Source: CAJLIR01 sp964408085
Lineage (GTDB): Bacteria; Bacillota_I; Bacilli_A; RF39; UBA660
Length of the DNA stretch: 64,000 nucleotides
Assembly (NCBI GenBank): GCA_964408085.1
Contig: CAYOYB010000006.1
Span: forward strand, 1 to 64,000
Direction: 5' to 3'
A program made the position numbers and the translations under genes. This document shows, piece by piece, positions 44,783 through 53,694 of the stretch. Every line of letters starts with the position of its first letter. Positions within the stretch are counted from its first letter, which is position 1. The notes under the pieces were generated by a model. That model made no database searches, was not told where the DNA came from, and was given only the letters and a program-made list of their open reading frames with translations.

Positions 44783-46348
44783 TTACATCCCTACTTTCAT
44801 AATTTTTCTCACAACAACAATATAAGAAATATAAATTATTAAAGAAATAAATAAAATTATTAAACCTAGTGGTGTTGTATATAAACTTACAAAATAATTA
44901 GGATTTACCATCGCAATAACAACAACTAAAAATATAGGTAAACCAGATAATAAATACATAATAATTCTTGAACTTCCTGTTAGTGAATGTAATTCTAATT
45001 TTAATTTTTTCTTATTAAATAATGTTTTTTCAATTGATGAGAATACTTTAATTATATTTCCACCTGTTTTATTTAAAATAGTTAAAGACGCCGTTAAATA
45101 ATTAACTTCCTCAATTTTAATACGTTCAGCAAATCTAGAAAAAACAATATCTAAAGATAAGCCAAATTGTAGTTGCATATGCATAAGTTTAAATTCATCG
45201 GCAATTGGTCCATCTAGTTCTTTTGTAACAAGTTCAATAGCTTGAGTAATACTTCGTCCTGATTTAAAAGAATTATTCATGACAATAATAGCTTGTAATA
45301 AATCGTTTTCTAGGTGACTACGATATTGTTTATACTTTAACATATAATAAATATTTAAAGACAAATAGCCTAACACAATAGGAATAAATACTTCCTCTAA
45401 AGCTAAAATTTTAAATTGAACAGTTTTACTAAAAATAGCTAGGATTAGAGCTAAAAAACCAACCATCATTTTACTACAAATAAATTCTAAACCATCTTTA
45501 TGAAAATTATCAACAATTCCTACATATTTATCAAATTTCTTGCTATGTTTTGAGATAAAAGTAGATTTTGAAATAATAGGTTTTAAATAAAGAATTGCTT
45601 TTGTATACATATCTATAACATGATCAAACAATGAAATTGTATGTTTTTTTATTGGTTCAACACTATATTTAGTTAATCGTTTTTCTAATTTTGTTGAACG
45701 ATTATAAATAAATATATAAATAATAACTGGTAATAAACAAAGAAAAATCAAAACTTGCCAAATATGAATAATACTAAGGTCATTTTTTAAAACATTTATA
45801 TTAAGAGTTTTAATAGAAGTATTGCCAGCCTCGTCTGTAACTTGATAAGTTAATTCTTGGATACCTGTTTTACTTAAATCTAATTCATCATAGTTTGTTA
45901 TTAATTTGCTTAATATATCACCATCATAATTATCAAATACAGTTACGCCATCTAAAATATCAAGTTTTGTTTCTCCTTCTTTATACTCGATTATTTGATT
46001 ATTATAGTTTTTTAAAATTATTTGTGGTGCTTCTTTATCAACAACATAAATACCACTATTAATAACTTGATTATTACCACTATAATCAGTTGTAATTATC
46101 TCTATTTGGTAATTTCCCGTTTCGTTTAAAACAATATTACTAGGAATATTAGTGTCAACAAGCGTATAATCTGTATAAATAACAGTTGGATTATCTAAAA
46201 CACCAGTTTTCGTTGTTAAATTTTCACTAGCGTTTTTAAAAATACGATATTTATAATTTATAACATCTTCGCTAGGCGTAAATGTTATATTAATATCTTG
46301 ATTAGTTGGTGTTAATGAAGAATCAAGATTAAAATATGAATTATTCAT
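44783..46348 (-). CDS. tadB: TadB-like platform protein with N-terminal Ig-like (DUF5011) domain
   Basis: 521 residues. The first about 190 residues form beta-rich Ig-like repeats. The second contains YVVDKEAPQIILKNY and then the DUF5011 marks GVTVFDNYDGDI and LTYQVTDEAGNTS. A TM helix (about 200-220) leads to a cytoplasmic domain, then a T2SSF region with TM pairs and LLQAIIVMNNSFKSGRSI, FKLMHMQLQFGLSLD and ILNKTGGNIIKVF. TadB proteins usually have no such extracellular front part and no signal peptide is seen, so topology would have to be N-out. ATG 46348 has GAGG six bases upstream; the gene overlaps tadA by 8 bp. Confidence 0.85.
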   Translation of the reverse strand: MNNSYFNLDSSLTPTNQDINITFTPSEDVINYKYRIFKNASENLTTKTGVLDNPTVIYTDYTLVDTNIPSNIVLNETGNYQIEIITTDYSGNNQVINSGIYVVDKEAPQIILKNYNNQIIEYKEGETKLDILDGVTVFDNYDGDILSKLITNYDELDLSKTGIQELTYQVTDEAGNTSIKTLNINVLKNDLSIIHIWQVLIFLCLLPVIIYIFIYNRSTKLEKRLTKYSVEPIKKHTISLFDHVIDMYTKAILYLKPIISKSTFISKHSKKFDKYVGIVDNFHKDGLEFICSKMMVGFLALILAIFSKTVQFKILALEEVFIPIVLGYLSLNIYYMLKYKQYRSHLENDLLQAIIVMNNSFKSGRSITQAIELVTKELDGPIADEFKLMHMQLQFGLSLDIVFSRFAERIKIEEVNYLTASLTILNKTGGNIIKVFSSIEKTLFNKKKLKLELHSLTGSSRIIMYLLSGLPIFLVVVIAMVNPNYFVSLYTTPLGLIILFISLIIYISYIVVVRKIMKVGM

Positions 46349-47684
46349 TCTTTGCCTCAGCTTCAAAAATATCTTTTAAAGTATCAATTCCTTTAGCTTT
46401 TAATTCTTTATATACTTTAGGAATATAATTATGACGAATAAATTCTCCATCAACTTTATGATTATTTAAAAGACCAGTTTTCTTAAATTCAAAAATTTCT
46501 TTCAACTTAATTGTATCTTCATCAAAACCAACAATCTCACAAATACTTGTAATTTTTCTTCTTCCATCATTTAATCTCTCAATATGAACCACAATATTAA
46601 TCGCATTTTCAATATATTCGCGTAATGCTTTAATTGGTATATCCATACCAGCCATAAGAATCATTGTCTCTAAACGATTTAAAGCATCAACTGGTGAATT
46701 AGCGTGCAAAGTCGTTAAACTACCACTATGTCCTGTATTCATTGCCTGTAACATATCAAAAGCTTCTTTACCACGAACTTCTCCAACAATAATTCGATCT
46801 GGACGCATACGAAGAGAGTTAATTACTAAATCACGAATTGTAACTTCTCCTTGTCCCTCATAATTAACTAATCGCGTTTCCAAAGAAATAACGTGTTCTT
46901 GTTTCAACTTTAACTCAGCAGCATCCTCAATTGTAATAATACGTTCATCATGATTAATAAACGAAGATAAAACGTTCAAAAGAGTTGTTTTTCCACTACC
47001 TGTTCCACCACTTATAATAATATTTAACTTTGCTTGGACACAAGCCTCCAAAAATCTAGCCATATAAGGTGTTAAAGCACCACTACGTAAAAAATCATCT
47101 ATATTTGCAAGCTCATCTTTAAACTTTCTAATTGTTAAAATGGGTCCATTTAAAGACAATGGTGGAATAACTGCATTAAGTCTTGAACCATCACTAAGAC
47201 GCGCATCAACCATTGGATTAGAAGTATCAATTGTACGTCCAAGTGGTTGAATCATTCTTTGAATAGTTCTTATTATATGGTCCTCATTTATAAAAGAAAT
47301 ACTTTCATCTCGCATAACTCGACCATCAATTTCAATATAAATTTCATTAATACCATTAACCATAATTTCAGTAATACTTTTATCTTCTAATAATTCAGAA
47401 ATTGGGCCATAACCATTAATCTCATTATCAATTAAATTATAAATATAACTTCGCTCAACATTTGATAAATCATAACCTTCTATTGTCTTATCAATTTCTT
47501 TTTTAACATATTCATCCATTGAACCATTATTTTTAAAATTATCATCAATAAGATTTTGAATAATTTTATTTCTTAGTTCATCTAGTAAAGTTTTATTTTC
47601 AAAAGTATCATAATCACTAACATATTTTAAATTTGGTTGTTCAATTTCAATATCAAATTCTTCAACAAATTTTTTTTTAGTCAT
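46341..47684 (-). CDS. tadA: TadA/CpaF-type pilus assembly ATPase
   Basis: 447 residues. Secretion ATPase of the VirB11/CpaF branch: N-terminal helical domain, ITEIMVNGINEIYIEIDGR, TIRKFKDELANIDDFLRSG, Walker A ISGGTGSGKTTLL, Asp box DAAELKLKQEHV, Walker B MRPDRIIVGEVRGKEAFD and His box TGHSGSLTTLHANSP. Hexameric motor for Flp pilus extension. Starts eight bases inside tadZ, with ribosome site GAAGGTG, and overlaps tadB by 8 bp. Confidence 0.95.
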   Translation of the reverse strand: MTKKKFVEEFDIEIEQPNLKYVSDYDTFENKTLLDELRNKIIQNLIDDNFKNNGSMDEYVKKEIDKTIEGYDLSNVERSYIYNLIDNEINGYGPISELLEDKSITEIMVNGINEIYIEIDGRVMRDESISFINEDHIIRTIQRMIQPLGRTIDTSNPMVDARLSDGSRLNAVIPPLSLNGPILTIRKFKDELANIDDFLRSGALTPYMARFLEACVQAKLNIIISGGTGSGKTTLLNVLSSFINHDERIITIEDAAELKLKQEHVISLETRLVNYEGQGEVTIRDLVINSLRMRPDRIIVGEVRGKEAFDMLQAMNTGHSGSLTTLHANSPVDALNRLETMILMAGMDIPIKALREYIENAINIVVHIERLNDGRRKITSICEIVGFDEDTIKLKEIFEFKKTGLLNNHKVDGEFIRHNYIPKVYKELKAKGIDTLKDIFEAEAKNE

Positions 47685-48450
47685 TATTTTTCACCTTCTT
47701 TTTTAATAAACCTTGTAAAAACACTTCGTAAGACACAATTTCTTTTCTATGATTATTTATATACTTTTTATCTAAAGTCATAATTTGTCCATCTATTAGA
47801 TATTTATCAATATTTTTTTCATATAATGCAGGTGGTAAAATATAATCAATTTTTCCATTAATAATTGTTTTAACATCATAATGATTAAAAATATTTCTAC
47901 CTCTATTTAATGAATTATTTAAAATAACGCGATAATTGTCTACTTCCATATCACTAAATATTGATGTCATTGATTTCATATTTTTTAAGTCAATTGGGTC
48001 ATTACTAACAAAGTATAAAATAACATCACTATTATCTAAAATTACTAAATTAGTATCAGTTAAAAGATGATTAGTATCTATTAGGACAATATCGTATTTC
48101 ATTTTTGCCTTAGAAAGAATAACATTTAAATATTTGGCACTTATTTTAGAAGCATCTCTTGGATCTTTTGGAGCAGGAATTACATCGATTTTGTCACTAT
48201 ATTTAACAATATAATTTTCTAAATAATCAAATTTATTATTACTCATATCATTAACAAGCAAAAATAAGTCTTTATCATTATCAATATTAAGACTACATGC
48301 TACTCCACCTGTATATAAATCCAAATCAATAATTAATACAGATTTTCCTATATTACTTAAAATACCAGCTATATTTAATACATTAGTTGTCTTTCCTGTT
48401 CCACCTTTAACAGATGTAATTGTTAAAACATCGGCTTGTTTAACTGCCAT
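47677..48450 (-). CDS. tadZ: TadZ/CpaE-like MinD-family ATPase
   Basis: 257 residues. Deviant Walker A ITSVKGGTGKTTNVLNIA near residue 12, switch LIIDLDLYTGG, and YDIVLIDTNHLLTDT; all MinD/ParA-type. Unlike full CpaE it lacks a long N-terminal receiver-like domain, so only the ATPase part is present. In Tad systems this subunit localises the secretion machine at the pole or assembly site. Starts 3 bp after the TadE-like gene 48453-48863. Confidence 0.85.
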   Translation of the reverse strand: MAVKQADVLTITSVKGGTGKTTNVLNIAGILSNIGKSVLIIDLDLYTGGVACSLNIDNDKDLFLLVNDMSNNKFDYLENYIVKYSDKIDVIPAPKDPRDASKISAKYLNVILSKAKMKYDIVLIDTNHLLTDTNLVILDNSDVILYFVSNDPIDLKNMKSMTSIFSDMEVDNYRVILNNSLNRGRNIFNHYDVKTIINGKIDYILPPALYEKNIDKYLIDGQIMTLDKKYINNHRKEIVSYEVFLQGLLKKKVKNND

Positions 48451-48452
48451 AT

Positions 48453-48863
48453 TTATCGCCTCTCAATCTTTATTTGATCATTTTGAATCATTCCATAAAA
48501 CTTAAGTTCAATATAATTTGGAAAAAAAGCAAGTATTTTTGTAAAACTATCATTTTTTTTAGTTAAAGTTATCATAATGTTTGTATCATTAACAATAATA
48601 TCTAGGGTATCATATGTAATATTTTGTTTTAATAGATAATCAATTTTATTTTTTATTTCATCATTAGTTAAATAACCATCTTCTATTGCTGTATTATTTA
48701 ATTTTAAATTTAAACCATATTCAATCGCACTTTTTAGATTATTTTCTAGTTTTAATTTTTCACTACTCAAAACACTATAATTTATAAGTAATAAAACTAA
48801 ACTCAAAATAATTGGTAAAATAAATATAAATAAAATTAAAGTTTGACCATGATTATTCTTCAT
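48453..48863 (-). CDS. TadE/TadF-like pseudopilin
   Basis: 136 residues. N-terminal MKNNHGQTLILFIFILPIIL: a Gly-Gln dipeptide before a hydrophobic helix, as in TadE-like prepilins, but with Thr-Leu where others have Ala-Leu-Val-Glu; the Glu5 equivalent is not present. The rest is a small alpha/beta extracytoplasmic domain. Overlaps the preceding TadE-like gene by 11 bp. Probable minor pilin. Confidence 0.75.
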   Translation of the reverse strand: MKNNHGQTLILFIFILPIILSLVLLLINYSVLSSEKLKLENNLKSAIEYGLNLKLNNTAIEDGYLTNDEIKNKIDYLLKQNITYDTLDIIVNDTNIMITLTKKNDSFTKILAFFPNYIELKFYGMIQNDQIKIERR

Positions 48864-49191
48864 AAATAACCCTACTAGTTTCTAAAGAATAATTATCACC
48901 AAGTACTAAATTTAAAAATGGTGTTAAAATTTTAACATTTTTCCTTAATACTATTTTTGACATATTTTGGTTTTTATTATATGAAAAATTAAAATCTTCA
49001 CTGACAGTTAAGTCTTGGATAGTAGTAAAGTCATTATTTTGATATAAAGACACTACTGTATCTAAGTTATTTTCTAACTGCATTTTTTTTATTGTAATAT
49101 TACCAAAATCAATAATGGCCATAATGATAAATATTAAAATTGGTACAACAATAATAAACTCAACTAATGCCTGACCCCTATTATTTTTCAT
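48853..49191 (-). CDS. TadE-like minor pseudopilin
   Basis: 112 residues. MKNNRGQALVEFIIVVPILIFI is the typical TadE start (RGQALVE followed by a hydrophobic helix with Pro). Short extracytoplasmic domain. It has its own promoter after the flp terminator and begins the tad assembly-gene transcript. Confidence 0.85.
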   Translation of the reverse strand: MKNNRGQALVEFIIVVPILIFIIMAIIDFGNITIKKMQLENNLDTVVSLYQNNDFTTIQDLTVSEDFNFSYNKNQNMSKIVLRKNVKILTPFLNLVLGDNYSLETSRVIYEE

Positions 49192-49220
49192 AAAATCCCT
49201 ACCCTATTATAATCATTATA

Positions 49221-49249
49221 ATTATATCAAAACATGAGTCTTTAAACAA
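49221..49249 (-). promoter_or_regulatory. Second promoter of the tad operon
   Basis: TTGTTT at 49249-49244, a 17-bp spacer and TATAAT at 49226-49221, placed directly after the flp terminator. It lets assembly genes be transcribed apart from the pilin. Confidence 0.65.
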
Positions 49250-49250
49250 G

Positions 49251-49284
49251 AAAAAAAGTGAATTTTAAATGTAAACTCACTTTT
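49251..49284 (-). terminator. Terminator between flp pilin and the tad assembly genes
   Basis: AAAAGTGA (49254-49261) / TCACTTTT (49277-49284) with T-run on the minus strand. It would make most transcripts end after the abundant pilin gene, with partial readthrough into tadE onward. Confidence 0.75.
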
Positions 49285-49305
49285 TTAAACTTTGGCTTTT
49301 ATTTT

Positions 49306-49503
49306 TTATTTATCAACACAAGAACCTTCACCAGGTTTACTACCCTCAACATAAACTTTATCAACTAAAGCACAAGAAGATTTAGTCATCGAATCTTGTA
49401 AATATCCACCTAATAATTTTACAATACTTACAACAACAACACTAATTACTGCTATAATCAAAATGTATTCTACTAATGCTTGACCTCTATTATTCATCTT
49501 CAT
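49306..49503 (-). CDS. flp: Flp-type major pilin
   Basis: 65 residues. MKMNNRGQALVEYILIIAVISVVVV: basic leader, G|QALVEY with Glu and Tyr at the Flp positions, a hydrophobic helix and a short polar tail with two Cys. This is the size and layout of Flp/Fap1 pilins that assemble into the Tad pilus after prepilin peptidase cleavage. Strong GGAGG site, own promoter and terminator. The Cys pair at the C-terminus could form a disulfide. Confidence 0.88.
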   Translation of the reverse strand: MKMNNRGQALVEYILIIAVISVVVVSIVKLLGGYLQDSMTKSSCALVDKVYVEGSKPGEGSCVDK

Positions 49504-49538
49504 ATGTCTTAACCTCCATAACTTATATCTAAAATAAG

Positions 49539-49587
49539 TTTATACTTTTTTTTAGTATTTGTCAAACTATTTTTTTTGTGTTATAGT
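49539..49587. promoter_or_regulatory. Back-to-back divergent promoters sharing one TTGTCAA -35 box
   Basis: Plus strand: TTGTCA at 49559-49564, 17-bp spacer, TATAGT at 49582-49587, for the DUF192 gene. Minus strand: TTGACA at 49565-49560, 15-bp spacer, TATAAA at 49544-49539, for flp. The two -35 hexamers cover almost the same bases, so polymerase could occupy only one direction at a time. Confidence 0.65.
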
Positions 49588-49602
49588 CTATTTGGTGAGG
49601 TT

Positions 49603-49947
49603 ATGAAAATTATTTGGAACAATATGGAAATAGATGTTAAAATTTGTACAAGCTTTAAAGACCGCTTACTAGGACTTATGTTTAAGAAAAAAAATAGTCA
49701 TTATTGCTTATGTTTTCCTAAATGTAATAGTATTCATACCTTTTTTATGAAGCAAAATATTGATATCATAATGACTAATAAAAATAATGTCGTAATTCAT
49801 GTTATAAAAAGTTTAAAACCTTGGAAAATTATTTTACCTAAAAAAAATGTTTATTATACTTATGAATTCAGTGAAAATCTTGTTAACTATAAAATTGGTG
49901 ACATTATTAAAACAAAAAAAATCGTAGATTCTATCTATGATTTATAG
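49603..49947 (+). CDS. DUF192 protein
   Basis: 114 residues with the family signature KDRLLGLMFKK, then SIHTFFMKQNIDIIMTNK and a C-terminal beta domain. DUF192 (PF02643) proteins are small and often secreted or adjacent to secretion genes; here no signal peptide is seen. Its divergent position next to the Tad operon has been seen in other Bacillota, so a role with pili is conceivable (inference). ATG 49603 with GTGAGG upstream replaces a longer frame. Confidence 0.8.
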   Translation: MKIIWNNMEIDVKICTSFKDRLLGLMFKKKNSHYCLCFPKCNSIHTFFMKQNIDIIMTNKNNVVIHVIKSLKPWKIILPKKNVYYTYEFSENLVNYKIGDIIKTKKIVDSIYDL

Positions 49948-49954
49948 TTAATAA

Positions 49955-50149
49955 TTAATCTAAATGAATTAAATCTTTAGATATTTCCTCTAATGCTTTA
50001 CCAATATTTTTTTTAGATACATATTCATTAGCTTTTAATTGATAATGATTAGTTTCTTCCATCTCTTTTACTCTCTTTGAAACAATATTTACTAATAAAT
50101 ATTTTGAACCTACTTTATTCAATAATTTATCAATTGAAGGATATATCAT
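49955..50149 (-). CDS. rpoZ: RNA polymerase omega subunit
   Basis: 64 residues. MIYPSIDKLLNKVGSKYLLV, then SKRVKEME and LKANEYVSKKNIGKALEEI: the omega fold that wraps the beta-prime C-terminus and helps assembly of RNA polymerase. ATG 50149 with GGGAG upstream is chosen; the 13 extra upstream residues of a longer frame are not conserved. Not in its usual place beside gmk/coaBC. Confidence 0.85.
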   Translation of the reverse strand: MIYPSIDKLLNKVGSKYLLVNIVSKRVKEMEETNHYQLKANEYVSKKNIGKALEEISKDLIHLD

Positions 50150-50255
50150 TTTATCACACTCCCTATTTTTATAATATAATATATTCAAAATGTATTCAAG
50201 CTATTTGTCTTTTGTTGACAAATTTTGACACAAAAACTTAAGTTTAACTTAAGTT

Positions 50256-51530
50256 TTATTTTATAATCTCATATATTAGAGGTAACTCATTAGTCAAAGT
50301 ATCTTGAATTTCAAAACAATCTAAAATTTCCTTAACATTTACATCATTAGTATTTAGATATACTTTTAAAATTTCTTCATTTTCTAAAACATAATCACCT
50401 ATTTTTTTATTTAGAACAAATCCAACAGTTGAATCAATTAAACCTTCTTGATTAAAACGATTTGTATTCATACTTCTTTCTATCATACCTAATTTATAGG
50501 CATTTATTTCTGTAACAAAACCTGTTTTCGAACTTTTTATTGAGAATATATGTTTAGAAACTGGTATATTTTCAATATTTCCATGCTGATATTCAACCAT
50601 CTCTTTAAATTTTTGATAAGCTTTACCATTACTTAAATTTAATTCTACTTCTTTTTTAGCTTCTTCAATATCGATATTCTTTCCTAAACTAACCATAATA
50701 CTTGCTAAAGTTATAACAATATCAGTTAAATCTTTAGGACCATTATTATTTAAAGTTTGGATAGCTTCATGAACTTCTAAGGCATTACCAACATAATTTC
50801 CTAGAGGTTGCTCCATATTAGTTAAAACACAAACTACTTCTTTACCTTTATTTTTTCCAATTTTAACCATTAATTTAGCTAATTCTCTAGCACTTTCGAT
50901 ATCTTTCATAAAAGCATCTTCGCCAACTTTAACATCAATAACAATTTTATCAACACCACTAGCTAATTTTTTACTCATAATACTAGCCGCAATTAAAGGA
51001 ATAGACTCAACTGTTGCTGTTATATCTCTTAATGCATAAATTTTTTTATCAGCTGGCGCTAATTCAGAAGTTTGGCTAATTAAAGCACAACCTATTTCAT
51101 TAACTTGTTTTATAAAGTCTGCTTCTTTTAAACTAACATCAAAGCCATCAATAGATTCTAGTTTGTCGATTGTTCCACCAGTATGACCTAAACCACGACC
51201 ACTCATTTTAGCAACTTTAACTCCACATGAGGCAACGAGTGGAACAACAATTAAAGATGTTTTATCCCCTACACCACCTGTTGAGTGCTTATCAACTTTA
51301 ATACCATCAATACTATTTAAATTAACAATATCGCCACTTTTTAACATAACTTCTGTCATATCAAAAGTTTCTTGGTCAGTCATACCTTTTATAACAATGG
51401 CCATAAGTAAAGAACTCATTTGTGAGTCTAAAATATTTCCACTTATAAAACCATCAATAACATATTTTATTTCTTCAAAAGTTAAAACTTCACCTTTTCG
51501 TTTTTTATTTATTATATCTATAATATTCAT
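50256..51530 (-). CDS. pdp: Pyrimidine-nucleoside phosphorylase
   Basis: 424 residues, normal length. N-terminal helical domain, then KVDKHSTGGVGDKTSLIVVPLVA with the phosphate-binding glycine loop, KMSGRGLGHTGGTIDKLESI and ALRDITATVESIPLIAASIMSKK. Breaks uridine, deoxyuridine or thymidine into base and (deoxy)ribose-1-phosphate. Bacilli usually have this broad enzyme (Pdp) rather than thymidine-specific DeoA, but substrate range is inferred. Monocistronic. Confidence 0.93.
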   Translation of the reverse strand: MNIIDIINKKRKGEVLTFEEIKYVIDGFISGNILDSQMSSLLMAIVIKGMTDQETFDMTEVMLKSGDIVNLNSIDGIKVDKHSTGGVGDKTSLIVVPLVASCGVKVAKMSGRGLGHTGGTIDKLESIDGFDVSLKEADFIKQVNEIGCALISQTSELAPADKKIYALRDITATVESIPLIAASIMSKKLASGVDKIVIDVKVGEDAFMKDIESARELAKLMVKIGKNKGKEVVCVLTNMEQPLGNYVGNALEVHEAIQTLNNNGPKDLTDIVITLASIMVSLGKNIDIEEAKKEVELNLSNGKAYQKFKEMVEYQHGNIENIPVSKHIFSIKSSKTGFVTEINAYKLGMIERSMNTNRFNQEGLIDSTVGFVLNKKIGDYVLENEEILKVYLNTNDVNVKEILDCFEIQDTLTNELPLIYEIIK

Positions 51531-51574
51531 ACTATCACCATTTTTAGTATAGCATAAATTAAATTTTTTAACAT

Positions 51575-51600
51575 AAAAAACATATGTACTTTACATATGT
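51575..51600 (-). terminator. Terminator after the 267-residue gene
   Basis: ACATATGT repeated as an 8-bp self-complementary stem with a five-base loop, followed by T on the minus strand. Confidence 0.65.
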
Positions 51601-52403
51601 TAGTCAAAAAATGATAATTGATTAGGGTCTCTTTCTATAACTTTAACTTTTTGGTTTTCGCCTTCAATAGGTTCATCGCTATAATATTCTTGTTTTTCTG
51701 CTTCAATAGGCGCATCACTATAATATGTAATAGATTCATCGAAAGGGGAATATCTACCCCTAATTATATCATCTAAATCAGGGTGGAATTCTCGATCTGG
51801 TTCATAATTATCTAATTCATCATCAATACTATCACTACCATAATCATTAACATCTAAATTAATATTTTCCTCTTCATTATTACAAGCTATTTTATTTCCT
51901 AATTCAGCAGCCCTTAAGATAGAACGACAAAACTCAAAAAATTTTTTGTTCTTTTTTATCTTACTATAAAATTCTCTCATCATACGCTTATAAAAATAAT
52001 CTGGTTTTTTTATTCTTGTTTCATCATAAATAAAATCTGAAAAGTAACTTCTATTCGAGGCAACAAAATCTCTCATAAAATATTGATCATTTAAAAGTTT
52101 TTTTATTATATCAGTGTCTTTTTTATAAATAGCTCTAACTTGAATTAAATTTCCATCTTCATTAACTTCTAAAATAACAATTTGACCATTATATTTTTTC
52201 TTATTTCTCTTTTCAATACTACTAATTAAATTGCTATTTGCATTCAAAAATTGTTCTATTCCTTGTTTAAACCTACTTCTAATTTCGCACACATCTTTAA
52301 AATTATCATAAATATATTTATCTAATTGATAACTTTCATCTTCAATAAGTGTTTTTGAAATATTACAATTATTTCCTAAAACAATACTTAAACATCTTTT
52401 CAT
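51600..52403 (-). CDS. Hypothetical acidic protein with a C-terminal beta-clamp-like motif
   Basis: 267 residues, family not recognised. The N-terminal about 180 residues are helical and basic; the C-terminal about 90 are strongly acidic and probably disordered. It includes a duplicated motif ITYYSDAPIEAEKQ / EYYSDEPIEGENQ. It ends RDPNQLSFFD. The consensus for proteins that bind the DNA polymerase III sliding clamp is QL(S/D)LF, so QLSFF at the extreme C-terminus is a good candidate. Ribosome site TAGGAG. Downstream neighbour pdp is separated by a terminator. Confidence 0.6.
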   Translation of the reverse strand: MKRCLSIVLGNNCNISKTLIEDESYQLDKYIYDNFKDVCEIRSRFKQGIEQFLNANSNLISSIEKRNKKKYNGQIVILEVNEDGNLIQVRAIYKKDTDIIKKLLNDQYFMRDFVASNRSYFSDFIYDETRIKKPDYFYKRMMREFYSKIKKNKKFFEFCRSILRAAELGNKIACNNEEENINLDVNDYGSDSIDDELDNYEPDREFHPDLDDIIRGRYSPFDESITYYSDAPIEAEKQEYYSDEPIEGENQKVKVIERDPNQLSFFD

Positions 52404-52480
52404 AAAACCGCTCCTAATTTACATTATAAAAATCAATTATTTTATCATTTTTATTAAATAAATATTATATATTTTTTTAA

Positions 52481-53584
52481 TTACTTATGTTTATTATTTA
52501 CAATTTTACTAATACCATATTGCAAGTCAAACGTAACTTCATTACCATCATATTGATAAGTTACTTTATCAGTTGGGCAATAACTTAAAACTTTAGATAG
52601 ATATTCTGAATCGCCATAAGTATCATATTTCCAATTAGATAAATATTTATGTGGATTATCATGAATGTCATTTACATATTTTAACCAACTTAAGTCTTGA
52701 TAATTAGTTAATAAGTCTGATACTTCTACATTGTTATCATCTGCAGTTAATTTTAGAGCTTTATCCATCATTGTTTCACCATAGTTATGTGCTTGAATAG
52801 CTACATATATATTACCTTCGTATTTTTCTAATGCATGTTGAAACCTCATACAACCAACTTGAATATTATTATCTATATTACATAATTGTTCATCACTATA
52901 TCTAACTGTTTGCTCAGAATCAGAATGATAATTATAGGCTGTAACTGCATTATTACAATTTTGTTCTAATTGTAATATTCCAAGAGCACACCCATTATAA
53001 CGTTCACCACTAGGTAAACATTCATCATGCATTAAATCGGTTTCTTTCATTCCAAGAGCTACCATAATTTGAGCAGGAGTTCCATAAATAAAAGAATTTT
53101 TTTCAAAATAAATATACTCTCTAGTATCCATATAATTATAAACATAATCAATACGCTTATTATTACCAACTTCAAATAATTTTTTATTTTCTAATTCCAA
53201 TTCTAAAGAATTATCCAAAACATTTACTTTATCAGCTAAAACATTATTCATTAAAACTTCTGGTTCATCTATAATAAGATCATTTTCACTAACAACCGTT
53301 TCTTTTGGAATAACTGTCAAATTGGGTTCTATTAAAGTATCATTATTATCATTATTTTTTATTAAATTTGCAAAACCAGAAAATACTAAAACAGCACCTA
53401 ATGATAATCCAACAACCTTTATAGCCTGTTTATTATTTAAAATAAAATGCGCTATCTTCATTTTTTTAGATTCTGAGGGTGAAACTGCATATTTAGCTTG
53501 TGCCTTTTTATCATGTATATCTTGTCTATGACTATCTATTATATCAAATAAATCTTGATTTAATTGTCCATTTTCATCGTTCAT
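52481..53584 (-). CDS. Membrane-anchored lytic transglycosylase-like protein
   Basis: 367 residues. Charged N-terminal region, one TM (about 55-75, AIKVVGLSLGAVLVFSGFAN), then an extracytoplasmic domain. The part about 150-310 resembles the lysozyme-like SLT fold: IMVALGMKETDL with Glu as possible catalytic acid, GCALGILQLEQNCN and VAIQAHNYGETMM. Probably cuts peptidoglycan, perhaps to insert envelope machines. The assignment is by motif only. Six Cys residues in the extracytoplasmic part suggest disulfides. Confidence 0.7.
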   Translation of the reverse strand: MNDENGQLNQDLFDIIDSHRQDIHDKKAQAKYAVSPSESKKMKIAHFILNNKQAIKVVGLSLGAVLVFSGFANLIKNNDNNDTLIEPNLTVIPKETVVSENDLIIDEPEVLMNNVLADKVNVLDNSLELELENKKLFEVGNNKRIDYVYNYMDTREYIYFEKNSFIYGTPAQIMVALGMKETDLMHDECLPSGERYNGCALGILQLEQNCNNAVTAYNYHSDSEQTVRYSDEQLCNIDNNIQVGCMRFQHALEKYEGNIYVAIQAHNYGETMMDKALKLTADDNNVEVSDLLTNYQDLSWLKYVNDIHDNPHKYLSNWKYDTYGDSEYLSKVLSYCPTDKVTYQYDGNEVTFDLQYGISKIVNNKHK

Positions 53585-53665
53585 AAATTACACCTCACAA
53601 TATCATGTTATTCACTATATAAAACATAACATATTATTTTAAAATTTTCAATATTTAAATAAAAA

Positions 53666-53694
53666 CAAAAAAAAGAAATAATCAAAAATTATTC
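53666..53694 (-). terminator. topA terminator
   Basis: AATAAT / ATTATT stem with a T-rich loop and a run of eight T on the minus strand just past the topA stop. Confidence 0.6.

Noticed and set aside
50150..50188. 13-residue N-terminal extension of rpoZ
   Set aside because: The residues do not match omega subunits and the ATG at 50149 has a proper ribosome site.
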